From positions 9,264,849-9,328,848 of the forward strand of contig OY811975.1 in NCBI GenBank assembly GCA_963681505.1: a DNA stretch of 64,000 nt, read 5' to 3'. How positions within the stretch are numbered: position 1 is the first letter of the stretch; each line of letters opens with the position of its first letter. The position numbers and the translations under genes are program-made. Positions 1 to 9,552 of this stretch are shown here, piece by piece. Under the pieces are notes generated by a model, which was not told the origin of the DNA, searched no databases, and was given only the letters and a program-made list of their open reading frames with translations. This stretch comes from Eunapius fragilis (Eukaryota; Porifera; Demospongiae; Spongillida; Spongillidae).

Positions 1-537
1 CACCACAAATCTACATGCATGCATCACATGAAGTCTGCAGAGCCTTGTAGCTACTTGATGACCACACAAAGCCTGCAATGTCCCTTCTATTTGAGTTGTT
101 GCTGAAGCTTTTTGTCATGCTGGCTGTATCACATTGACCATACAGCCATCTAGGGAGCATTTCATGTGGAGTAGGAAAAATAAATAAAAAGAACTGTTAG
201 TGTTCTTAGCCTATCCTGTTGATCACTACCCCTTTATGTTGGGCAGATGACCTCTGATAGAGGTAGGCTAAGAACACATGTAAGGCAGAATTATGGGTAC
301 ATGTATGAAGGGAACTGCATATGTTATCTTGTTGTTACATGTAGTACATATGAGTTGGTGTATGGGGTGCATGCCATATTGTTGCCCCTTGGCAATAAGT
401 GATACAACCTCAGAGTTGCCTTAGCAACGAATTTATAAAATTCTCCCTCTAAGGTTTTTATCAAAGAAACCCCATGTGTGGGACTGTGTGCTGGTGGTAG
501 TGTTCACAGTTATGCAGTTATAGTGTGTGATGTATAG

Positions 538-560
538 TGTGTGTGTGTGTATGTGTGTGT

Positions 561-625
<65 letters not shown>
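538..625. repeat. (TG)n microsatellite
   Basis: Almost pure TG dinucleotide repeat with a few TA steps near its start. Open frames across it (Cys-Val repeats) are an artefact of the dinucleotide. Upstream (1-537) I see no coding signal. Confidence 0.97.
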
Positions 626-628
<3 letters not shown>

Positions 629-753
629 TTAAACTCATGTTGGTCTAATGATCTGTTGGCTAGGTGGTTGGCCGGCTATACGCTAACCTGGTGTGTACAT
701 GCTGTTATTAAGGGATAACAAGTGACACAATCCATTGTCGAGAAAAAACATTA

Positions 754-1372
754 GTGGGGGGGGGGGGGGGGGGGGGGACAAATGTTAAGTTGAAACATTT
801 AGGAGGACTATATACCAAGCGAGCCAATTCTGTGCATGCGTTGTGTAACTTGTTATTCCTTCATTGCCAAAGAGGGGGCAAAAATATGGGAGGTGTGGGG
901 CACTCCCACCCCATCATTGAAACTATGCTGGTGTGTAGGGTCATTGGGAATGTGCACACTGTTGCTAGTGTGTACTGGTATATGGTTGGTGGAGAGTATG
1001 AGTTGGGTGTGTATGCTGATGGGGTCATATAGTTGTGTATGCTGGGAGTGTACACTCATGTTGGGGGGGGGGGGGGGGGTGAAAAATGTTATTTGATGTG
1101 TTGGGTGAGTAATATAGAATTCTGAGTGTGACTGTGTTTTGAGTAATGGGCACCCCCCCCCCCTCCCTTTTGAGAGTCAATGGCGCCCCACCCCCAACCC
1201 CTTGTAATAAATGCTTGTTAAATAATTTAACCCCTGTCCCAGTATTTATTTCTACTTACATGCGCCTCCCCCCTGCCCACCTCCCTATAATTGGTGCCCC
1301 TCCCCTCACCTCTGCCCTCTCCCCCCCCCCCCCCCCCCCCTTCTAGAAAAGATGGGGGCACCCATGGGAGTG
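754..1372. repeat. Poly-G/poly-C rich dispersed repeat
   Basis: Contains G runs near 754-777 and 1062-1078 and C runs near 1148-1160 and 1320-1340. The block after the last C run (AGAAAAG, then GGGGGCACCCATG) recurs after C runs near 13955 and 21655. The block CCTTGTAATAAA with a nearby ACATGCGC recurs near 9418-9446. This marks a C-rich repeat family scattered over the window. I see no protein-coding signal. Confidence 0.7.
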
Positions 1373-1990
1373 CACACTTGTTAGTATCTGTGGGTTATGT
1401 GTGTGATGGTGAGTATAACACTGTGCAGGACAACATTAACTCACCTGTATGCTTGATCACATGGTGGCCATGTTGCCTGAAGTCATACTAGCTGATGTTT
1501 TCCAGGAGATGAAGCCAGTATGCTAAAACCCAAGCACCATACAATGGTAGATGTAAAGAGCATAGCATACACGTATATACAAATTTATGCACCCCAAGAA
1601 GCCACAAGACACATAAGCAAAAAGGATACTTTTTGAGACTCACCGTTCCTTTCCTATAGCACGGACCACCCCTCTTAGGCCCATACGAATATGCGCTCCT
1701 AACTTTTAATACGGCTATTTTCAGACAGTACAATACAAACAGGTTGATATCAAAGGATGAGGTCATGATTGTGGCAATTCCCCTGAATTATGGGGGGAGC
1801 AAATTGATTGGCTGGAAGGAGTACAGTATGCGATCGCCGTCCCCAGCCCCCATAGGTGTCAGCGCGTTAAGTTACAACTAGCGAACCGTGGCGTGTACTA
1901 TATGTAAGCATAGTACTGATGCATATCCGCCACTTCTGTAACAGTAACAATGTGCCATTCTGCACTTAGTAACAATCCGCAATTGTACAT

Positions 1991-2144
1991 CATGGGCGTA
2001 GGAACAGCCTTAATAGGGGGGGCCCAAAGTCATATTATTCATTGAATTTCACCGTACATGGTATCACCTATCACCATGTACGGTGAAAATCGATGAATAA
2101 TATGACTTTGGGCCCCCCCTATTAAGGCTGTTCCTACGCCCATG
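1991..2144. repeat. Near-perfect 154-bp palindrome (fold-back element)
   Basis: Left arm 1991-2061 and right arm 2074-2144 are reverse complements with very few mismatches around a 12-nt loop. The arms start and end at CATGGGCGTAGG / CCTACGCCCATG. There is no ORF. It looks like a short non-autonomous fold-back or MITE; I could not define a target duplication. Confidence 0.9.
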
Positions 2145-2159
2145 TACATAACCCACCTT

Positions 2160-3744
2160 TACAAAAATGTGGTTGGTCGTCTATGTGCTAATTGATGCGC
2201 ATCCACCCCTCGTCGGATGGGGTGGGGCTGGCTTGAGGTGGATAGATGTATGAGTTTATTAACGAAATGCTGCTTATTGTAGTTATTGAAACTAACGGCA
2301 GAGTTGAATATTATAATTACCTGCGAGAGTAATTAAATTTTTGTCTTGATTTTTGTATAACGTTGCATACTTACAGCGCAATGAAAAATAAAAGTCGAAT
2401 TCAGCCCAATTTTTAGTATTTTTTGAGTTTATTTAGAATTCAATTTGAAATAAAAATGTGTTATGACTGAAATTGACCACGCATACGTACGATAGTCCAT
2501 GTTGCGTCATATATGTTGGGTATATAATTGGTATGCTGAAATGATGATCAGATTTTGTCTGTAACGAGAGGATATTAATTGCGAGTCGTTACACTTGCAA
2601 GATGACCGCCGATGTATGGGCCATTTCTCCATATGATGTTTCTCCACGTGAAGTTTATATACCATCTTTAACTTCCTCTTGCGTAACTAGACATGACCTT
2701 GCTTGCACACATGTGAGCCCCAGCTGGAGGTATAGTGGGTACGTTTCCTGGCGTGTATATACTTTAACGTATGGGTGTATGGAGATCATGCTGTAAAACA
2801 CTAAACTTGCATTGTTTTAATGCATTATTGTTGACATTATAAATAATTCAAGTACAGATAAGTACAGCTGAAAAATGGTTTCTACTGAATACCGCATGCA
2901 TGTAGCGGTAAATTGGAAAACGCATGCCGGGTACGTGGGGACGCAAGTTAAAAAAATAGGGGGTCAAAGTCAAAGGTTCCGGTGAGGAAGTATCTGTAAA
3001 GCTTGAACGCCATACATGTGCACACTCTTCACCGAGGAATAGCATTTTCCTAACCATCGGTTTAAAATGTGGCTGATTTAATGAGCAAACCAATATTTAT
3101 GGTTCAGGCATTATCCAAACATTTTGGTAAAAAGCGGTTTGTGGTTCAAACCAATGTGTGGTAACTATGCTCCTCTCTAGTTATTATTTCTGAAATGCTT
3201 TAAAAAAAACATGAGGTATCGGGCCACGTCGATCGGTACCCATGGCACCATAGTGGGTTTTCCACATACAGCAACCGTACACGGCTGTTACAATGGCATT
3301 GAAACGTGGACATTAGGCCCACACTCATGTCACTATGAATGTTAATTACCTAGCAGCATGACTAATTAACTCCCTAGCAACACATGTAATCCGGAAAGCA
3401 GGGTTTTCAAAGCACATCTTTCACAATTTATAGGATTTGGTGGCACAAGTATGTGCAGCGAAGAGCTTGAAACACAATGATACCAATTTCATTGCCCGTC
3501 TATGTATTCTAAAAGAGCCATCCGGTTCAAAGATAAATGGTACAGCGTGGGTACCTATGAATGATAATAAATTGCACGAGTTTGTTACAAATTCCGCCTT
3601 ATTTGTTCTTACTAAAATGTTGTTATATTAGGTGAAGAGGTTTTTTCAGTTGTTTTTGTTGTCGTTACGCTCCCACGCGCGCTCGTGAGTAAGTATTTTA
3701 ACCGCTGAATATGTCAAAACAGTGCCGCCATTTGGGTTTAATAT
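2160..3744. other. No recognisable gene
   Basis: AT-rich sequence with only short open frames (for example 2602-2796 + and 2848-3093 -). None shows a motif, a splice-supported extension or a repeat match elsewhere in the window. I see nothing I can name here. Confidence 0.5.
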
Positions 3745-4050
3745 TTATGTTTTCCTTGGTCTTCTCACTGGCGGCGGCACTGCAGTCGATAAATGGGGTG
3801 AGATATTGAGATAGTGCTCCTTCATTATGCTTTTCAGCTTTAGTGTAGTATCCCTTATTCCGGAGTAAGTTCGTGCTAAGGAGTTGAATTTAGCATGAAT
3901 CGACTCTGCACCTTGCTCTCCCATTAAGCCACAGCCTGCTTGGTGTGTTGACAACCAGTCCACCATGCATGTGGTCCTCTAAGAGATGCATTTTAACAGT
4001 TCTCTTCATGCCCCCAAATGTGCTGTCCAGAGTTGCAAACAACATTTTGA
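3745..4050 (-). pseudogene. RAG1-like last exon: putative catalytic Glu block
   Basis: After an acceptor (tttaaatgaatag) the exon encodes DEAIKMLFATLDSTF and KRTVKMHLLEDHM. A 4-bp CATG duplication shifts the frame, which resumes as VDWLSTHQAGCGLMGEQGAE and SIHAKFNSLARTYSG, followed by MKEHYLNISPHL and a basic C-terminus before a stop. This parallels the RAG1 tail: ASEGNESGNK with the catalytic Glu, FRRFRKMN, and a later HHW motif. Confidence 0.7.
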
Positions 4051-4999
4051 TGGCCTCATCTATTCATTTAAAAAAAAAAAAGAAGTTTAAACCCTGTGCA
4101 TTAAACAACTCATGTATTAAGCACTTACCCAGGCACTTTATCATATCTGGTGTAATGGTGGTGCAATCATATAGAGAATGGCATTTCGAGACCTGTAGAA
4201 ATATGGATCAGAACTTGATGAATAGTTCTTGTGCATCAGCCATAACAGGTGTGTCTTGAGCAGTTGTTAAAGCACAAGAACACAGAGCATCCACATTGGA
4301 GGGCTGAAATGCATGACTTGCATAACATCACATTGTAATCACTTGTTGTGCATGTATATTGGTATACCTTCAGATATGTGTGGACATGGTTTCCAACAAA
4401 ACTACCTCCATGGTAGTGTTGGCGACACACTCCCAATCTGTTCAGGAACAATTGGATGCTCTTCATGCATGGTCCATCATCAACATTGAAGCCCTTTGCT
4501 GATGTTCTGTTGTAGTGCAATGATCTTATTCTCCTTTATTTTTACAAGGGATTTGAATGATTATGAATGCGTAATAAATGCACATTTCACTCACCAGGAC
4601 TTCAACTTGTGTGTGACAGGTACTGGATAGTTCAAGAAGACTAGTTGCAAGCAATTCATTGCTGCCATCAACAATTGAGTAGTATGTTGCCACCTGCTGC
4701 ATGAATAATCTCCTCTTCCTGCATCAAGGTATCTAGTTCACATTTAGCTGCACTGAGATTGATTAGCATGCTGGAATAGGCCTCATATTCTGAACTGTCA
4801 ATGGAGTTTTCCCTCCAATGCATTGCCAGTTTTACATCCAATTGGTGACAGGCTTCCTCAAAGAGGGTGAAAATTTTCTGGAAAATCCCCTGTGTTACAT
4901 GCAAGCCTGGTAAGCAGACCTAAATGTAGTACATGCAAAGTAACTGTATACGCATATTGATGTACAAGTCAGTATACAGTGTTACAAGTCTCAACAAAT

Positions 5000-5340
5000 C
5001 TGTGATAGTGGTATGTTGAAAAAGGGGTACTCTATACAGTTGTTAAACAACTTGGCCTTCTTAAGACCCCCTCTACCTTCTTCCATAAAACGTTGGTGGT
5101 CAAGGAGAATGGAATCCAACGTGCGAGAAATACAAGGCCCTCTAGCTGCTGGTGACATATGCAACTGCTCTAGGGTGATCAGGCATAAAATGCAAGGCTG
5201 CTTCCCTATAAGTTACATGTAGGTAGAAGTTGCATTAGCCATGTTTTTAATTTATGTTCTTACCACTTGTACCAGATTGTCCATACATCCAAGAAAGGAA
5301 CTCATAGTCACCACTGAGGAACACTTTGAACTTGTAGTCC
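5000..5340 (-). pseudogene. RAG1-like exons: central core
   Basis: Two exons (5340-5264 and 5205-5000) join in phase 1. They encode DYKFKVFLSGDYEFLSW and GKQPCILCLITLEQ. In RAG1 the matching place reads FKFIFRGTGYDE, then CTLCDATR, whose Asp is the second catalytic residue. Here the Cys pair is kept but the following residues are Leu-Ile. The 3' splice donor reads CAG|ATTTGT, one base from a normal GT donor. The next exon starts VCLPGLHVTQGIF. Confidence 0.65.
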
Positions 5341-5414
5341 CTGTATGTATAAATCAATGTTAATAATTGTTCTTTCTTATTTCCACTTCATTGTACTGAT
5401 GTTAGCCACTTCAC

Positions 5415-5884
5415 CTCTGAATCTGTCCAGTGCCACATGGAGGTTGGAAAGTGTGTCACTTGCTTCAAAGCAGGAGAAAACACATGTATTGTGGACAGAA
5501 TTCGGTGCTGGGGTGTTGAAAATCTGGAAGTTTATCTTGAAATAGCCACGACCTTTGTCACCACCCAGCTTAAGCCATATCTCATCATCTGGAATCGTTC
5601 CACCATGCCAGGTAAGTGTGCCCTTCCTGCACATAAAATCTCTTAAACAGTTACATGAACAGATGCAATATGTCTTACATTTCATTCTGTCTAAAAGATG
5701 AACAACTTTCCTAGTGAGGCTGGGTGTGTAGGCAAAAGCTGCCCCACGGAGCTCTTCCCCACCATTGCTGAGTTGAAAGGAAAATGGAGCTAGTTCCGCC
5801 TCAAGGTTATCACTAACAAGCTTGTTGTTAAGGGCACGCTGCTTTCTCTCACTGCCTAAGTACACCCCAGCTTGCTTCAACTAC
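5415..5884 (-). pseudogene. RAG1-like exon: core with putative first catalytic Asp
   Basis: Encodes KQAGVYLGSERKQR, then DDEIWLKLGGDKGRGYF and a beta-strand-rich segment (FKINFQIFNTPAPN). The Asp in GGDKG sits where RAG1 carries its first catalytic Asp (CDGMGD). The exon starts with an in-frame TAG (5883-5881) where a Trp codon TGG would fit. The 52-nt stretch from GTAAGAC to GTGCAG inside looks like an intron, but removing it breaks the frame, so I keep it as coding. Confidence 0.65.
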
Positions 5885-5908
5885 CTGTAAGGAAATTAAG
5901 TGAAAGTT

Positions 5909-6168
5909 ATATGGGGCAGTGCAAGAGAAATTCGGGCTTATGTAGGATTTTGAGAAAATTCCAAGACAACTAAATAAAAGTAATGCTTGCCATTGAAATG
6001 TATGGCTAATTAAAAATTCAGCGCTTTGTAGCTCTATGATACACTGTCCAATTTTGGATGCGTAAGAACTATTTTGTAGAGAGCGCTATCCTGTATCCAA
6101 AAACTGTTAAATTTGAAAACTTGAAAAAAAATTGCAAAAGCCCAATTTTCTCTTGCACTGCCCCATAT
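5909..6168. mobile_element. MITE filling an intron of the RAG1-like gene
   Basis: About 260 bp bounded by inverted repeats of about 24 bp (ATATGGGGCAGTGCAAGAGA at the left, its complement at the right). It has no coding capacity and flanking TA-rich bases. It makes up most of the 320-bp intron between 6204 and 5884. A diverged relative lies near 52425-52665, sharing AATTAAAAATTCA and a spaced GTGCGTAA or ATGCGTAA. Confidence 0.85.
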
Positions 6169-6546
6169 ATTCCAATATTCCTTTGCTGCTGCATGTGGCT
6201 AACCTGTTAAGAATCCTTAGTCTATACCAGGGGATACCAAGCATGGACTTAATGGCAAGCCCTTGCTTTGGTGGAATGCTAATAGTGATCCCTGCATCAT
6301 GGAGTACCTTTTCTTTCCTTTCCTCACCCAGACACCTCAGTTCATCCTCAAACAAGATGTCAGCATCCTCAACACCAGCACTCAGGATGGACCGCATCAT
6401 CGGAAGCTCATGAACACGACGCTTGCGTGTAAGAACACTGAGCTCAGAGAGTGGTGCTCGTGGTGTGGATATGCGAACCAATTTCAAAGGCTGTATGACA
6501 AGATCATTGTTCAATTTTCAATGCTGATTTACTCCTATAAACTTAC

Positions 6547-6918
6547 AGTCCCTCCTGTTGGAATCTGTATGCTGCTTTCCTTACCAGCATTTAGCATCTG
6601 GTGCAGGACTTTACTAACAAGTTGCATTTCCTGTCGTTGGACGGTAGTGCAACAATATGAGTCGTAGCTGATTGCCTTCACACTGCTCTTGCATGTACCA
6701 CACACCACCATAACATCATGCAGGAGTTGCTGAATCAGGCTAGAAGCGGGATTGACATCCTTGCACTCCAAGGGCACAGTGGAGTGACAGCAGGGACAGC
6801 GCGCAGCACATAGGTGGATCCACTCTACCAGACAAGTAGCACATACTAGTTTGCCACGTGGAAGCTGCATTGGTTGTGCGAGCACACCCAGACAGATGGA
6901 GCATTCCAGCTCACTCAT
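6547..6918 (-). pseudogene. RAG1-like exon: RING finger plus C-x2-C finger
   Basis: The reading frame opens with MSELECSICLGVLAQP. RING cysteines follow in order: C-x2-C, CATC and CPCC. The usual RING His position looks replaced (KLVCATC). A second zinc motif VVCGTC comes after a leucine-rich stretch, as in RAG1 (RING, then LMVKCPAKEC). The exon ends ACT|GTAAGT in phase 0 and joins 6490 (CCT...) in phase. RAG1's RING is an E3 ubiquitin ligase; activity here is unknown. Confidence 0.8.
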
Positions 6919-7135
6919 TACAGAGAGTGTTTGTGTTGCTGCAAATTGTGGTTGTATGGGGTTTGATTTATTATTGGTGGTGGTGATACAGCCATAATGT
7001 GCTCCACAATTTCAGCAGGACTGTTACCAGAATATGGCCTGTGTTTGGGCCATCTATCCTTGTAGACAGGCATTCAACCCTGGAGTGGTGTAATAAGACA
7101 TCTATATTAGAATGCTAGATTTATCATACTAGTAC

Positions 7136-7473
7136 CTTGCACTCCTCAACACCCCATCTGAACCAATCATATGGCTTTAGTAAGCACTTGTAAGGGCGCT
7201 TCACCTTTTGTGCTGCAACCTTCCTCCTTAACACCAATTCACACTTGCTGCAGAACATTGGTGGGTTGATCTCAGGCAGTATTTGGATACATCAAAGTGG
7301 AAAGCGGTCAGCAACTCCTGGGTGAAGCTTGTGCACTTGTATGCACATGTGTGGCGTTCTATCTTAGCAGACACTACCGCCTGCTTCCTCACCGCTTTTG
7401 ACCCTTTGTTTAGCTTGCACCTACAGACCCGGCATAGGTCTTCCAATTTACAGCTACTACACGCGGTATTCAT
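7136..7473 (-). pseudogene. RAG1-like exon: N-terminal zinc-binding region
   Basis: Starts at ATG 7473. It encodes C-x2-C pairs, then the motifs FHFDV and, after a 1-nt frameshift, PEINPPMFCSKC and a Trp/Cys-containing tail (DWFRWGVEEC). These parallel the RAG1 N-terminal region, where a short IDV motif is followed by IHPTEFCHNCW. The exon ends at a GTACTAG donor. Confidence 0.7.
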
Positions 7474-7479
7474 TACAGT

Positions 7480-8032
7480 TTGTGGTTTGTTACATCGTAC
7501 AACCTATATAGGCCGCGTGGTAGCCTGTGGTATTCATAGCATGACTAACCACTCTTTGAAGTTTACTTCTTACCTTTTAACAGGGAGTTTATAAGGCGGG
7601 ATTTGGAGAAAAGTGGCAACCAAATCGTTGAATTTTAAACCACCAAGATGCGCAACTGTCAGTGTATTGCAAACCGATATGCTTTTATTTGCGCATACAC
7701 AGTATTGGATTAATAAATGATTGCTTTATAGCGAGCATCAAAAAGATTTTGCATTACTGTAACAGGTTTTGCATAAACTACCTCCTTTAGATGTTATTTT
7801 ATAATGAGCTTATTGTACGCCATGCATGTTTTGTCCATACCGTAATTCGGTTTATTTACTCTAATTACAAAACCTATTGTCACGGACGAAACAGCCGTGC
7901 GTGTGGTATGTTGTGTTTGAAATAGGAACCCGGGATAAGGTTGATGTATCGGAAGCTATATCGATTTGATTTGGATGCTAAATCCACATAAGACCCATTT
8001 ACTAAGTACCAGAACATTGCCAAACCAGAAGA
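7480..8032. other. No recognisable gene
   Basis: Upstream flank of the RAG1-like gene. I looked for recombination-signal-like or terminal inverted sequences (CAC-A/T-GTG) matching the 3' flank near 3700 and found none. Any promoter is not distinguishable by eye. Confidence 0.4.
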
Positions 8033-8263
8033 TGTGGCGGTGCAGAAGACATACATACAGGGGCCTCATCCTGTGTGGCGGTGCAGAAGACATACAGGGG
8101 CCTCATCCTGTGTGGCGGTGCAGAAGACATACAGGGGCCTCGTCCTGTGTGGCGGTGCAGAAGACATACTGCAGGGGCCTCATCCTGTGTGGCGGTGCAG
8201 AAGACATACAGGGGCCTCATCCTGTGTAGCGGTGCAGACGACATATATACAGGGGCCTCATTC
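8033..8263. repeat. 37-bp minisatellite, about 6 copies
   Basis: Tandem unit beginning GTGTGGCGGTGCAGAAGACA and ending CAGGGGCCTCATCCT; some copies carry 3-5 extra bases. Open frames on both strands are by-products of the repeat. Units abut without unique spacers and lack dyad symmetry, so this is not a CRISPR array. Confidence 0.95.
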
Positions 8264-8551
8264 TGTGGCAAGCTGACACTGTGCTAAACTGCCCGACGGG
8301 ATCGGAAAACATGGAGGGGAGTGCGTCAAGGTAAGTGAACCCTTGGATGGCATTGCAAATCATTGGAGTTGTATCTATGTAACGATGCCTTTTAACAGGG
8401 CCGTAGCGTCCAGTCCGGCCAGTCCGGCCATGGCCGGACCGGTTTAGCCTAGCTAACTTCCAATCTAATACTATAATTTCCAACGGACGTACGGTCCGTA
8501 CGTACGTCCTTACGTACGTCCGCGTAACTCATTTATATACTCGGCCTAGCG

Positions 8552-8594
8552 CCTATTGGTTGCTAGGTATGTATGCGTACCTAGCAACCAATGG
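8552..8594. repeat. Short inverted repeat
   Basis: Arms CCTATTGGTTGCTAGGTA (8552-8569) and TACCTAGCAACCAATGG (8578-8594). This can form a hairpin with an 8-nt loop. No gene lies next to it, so it is probably a repeat remnant. Confidence 0.7.
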
Positions 8595-8689
8595 AACGAC
8601 CACCTCCCACAAAGGTACATAGCAACGCGTACTTAGCCTGCCACAAAACCTATATGCCTGTACAGGTCACTGGTGTTTGCGGCCCAATG

Positions 8690-9236
8690 TTTTGTGGACA
8701 CCAGATCCGTTTTCCGAAAAATTGAAATGATGATGTCATGCCCTTAACAACGACCTTGACAACCGAAGACCTTTGGAACGTGAGATCACACAAAAACACC
8801 GATGGACTAATCGGCATTTTAACACGGTACAAGGAAAGGAACACCTTTTTTCTATTTGTGTCGCAAACCACGAGGCGTAGTCAGCTTGCTACAGCAAGCT
8901 ACGGACCCTGAAAGCGGGTTAGTCTTTGCGCACCTCTTCGATACAGAAGCGATTCTCCACGCCTGCGACAATAGGAAATCAAAAATAAAGGTTGTTTCGT
9001 AAAGGGAACTAAAGGTACTAATAGATATTTGCAATGGTTTGTAGCCACAGTTTTTTTCTGACAGCGAACAAATGTACTAAAAGTTTGCAAGAAATACCGG
9101 GAGTATCGTTACTATGCTTGGTTACTAGTAGGTCCTAATGTGGGATTGGCGGCGCGTTATGTAGGGCAATAAACAGCTGTTGTTCTTTCATAGTTCAGAG
9201 CAACTGTTGGATCTTACTTATGTCTTACTACCATCT
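8690..9236. repeat. Composite dispersed repeat, copy 1, left part
   Basis: About 540 bp matching 61351-61880 at high identity (shared TTTTCCGAAAAATTGAAATG, CACGAGGCGTAGTCA, CAGTTTTTTTCTGACAGCG and TTCTTTCATAGTTCAGAGCA). Both copies run into the same CTCATCTCAGCCACC minisatellite. The open frames (8650-8871 and 8852-9090, minus) are conserved between copies but show no domain. Confidence 0.85.
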
Positions 9237-9370
9237 CATCTTGGTCACCGATACCAGCCTCATCTCAGCCACCAGTACCAGTCTTATCTCAGCCACCCGT
9301 ACCAGCCTCATCTCAGCGACCTGTACCAGTCTCATCTTGGCCACCAGTACCAGCCTCATCTCAGGCACCC
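9236..9370. repeat. Minisatellite of about 24 bp (CTCATCTCAGCCACC), block 1
   Basis: Tandem units of the form ACCAGTCTCATCTCAGCC with length variation. The same unit occurs at 13978-14310, 61930-62260 and 63428-63735. It belongs to the composite repeat. Confidence 0.9.
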
Positions 9371-9463
9371 TGTACCATGGGCCCCCTCCCCACTTCGGGA
9401 CTGAATGACGCCCCCCCCTTGTAATAAAAGTTTACATACATGCGCACCCCCCACTGGCTGAAT

Positions 9464-9539
9464 GGACCCTTCTCGTATAGAGATGAGGAATTTGATAACA
9501 TTGCAACGTATTATTGCGTCACGTCCGGAGTCACATTCC
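9464..9539. repeat. ISL2EU left terminal inverted repeat
   Basis: Outer 12 bp GGACCCTTCTCG, then an A/T-rich middle, then the core CACGTCCGGAGTCACATT. It pairs with 13469-13546. Confidence 0.9.
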
Positions 9540-9552
9540 TTGCGAATACGGT

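Larger units (their letters stand above)
3745..7473 (-). pseudogene. RAG1-like recombinase gene, multi-exon, disrupted
   Basis: Read on the minus strand this locus reproduces RAG1 domain order. First is an N-terminal zinc region (LCRVCRC, then FHFDV and INPPMFCSKC). A RING finger (CSICLGVL...CATCL...CPCC) and a C-x2-C finger (VVCGTCKSSV) follow. A basic linker, a core with the Asp motif LGGDKG, the block DYKFKVFLSGDYEF and a C-terminal GEQGAESIHAKFN block, matching the position of RAG1's catalytic Glu, complete it. Exons I can place: 7473-7136, about 6918-6547, 6490-6204, 5884-5415, 5340-5264, 5205-5000, 4919-about 4690, about 4673-4600, about 4510-4390, about 4310-4120 and about 4050-3745. 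Lesions: a 1-nt frameshift near 7280, a TAG at 5883-5881, an in-frame TGA near 4215, a 4-bp CATG duplication near 3965 and a lost donor (AT for GT) at 4999. The family call rests on motif order. Vertebrate RAG1 is largely single-exon, this one is not. A mobile RAG1-N-terminal-like transposase is the main alternative. Confidence 0.8.

Noticed and set aside
527..718. 63-aa Val/Cys-rich frame
   Set aside because: Translation of a TG microsatellite.
5600..5690. A 52-nt intron inside the RAG1-like core exon
   Set aside because: It has GT-AG ends, but removal brings an in-frame TGA; the unspliced frame stays open.
3600..7900. Recombination-signal-like or terminal inverted repeats flanking the RAG1-like gene
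   Set aside because: I found no CACAGTG-type heptamers in matching inverted positions and no target duplication.
8033..8263. Possible CRISPR array
   Set aside because: Units are contiguous tandem repeats without unique spacers, in a eukaryotic setting.
8002..8287. Several overlapping frames on both strands
   Set aside because: Produced by the 37-bp minisatellite; no initiation context, splice support or domain.
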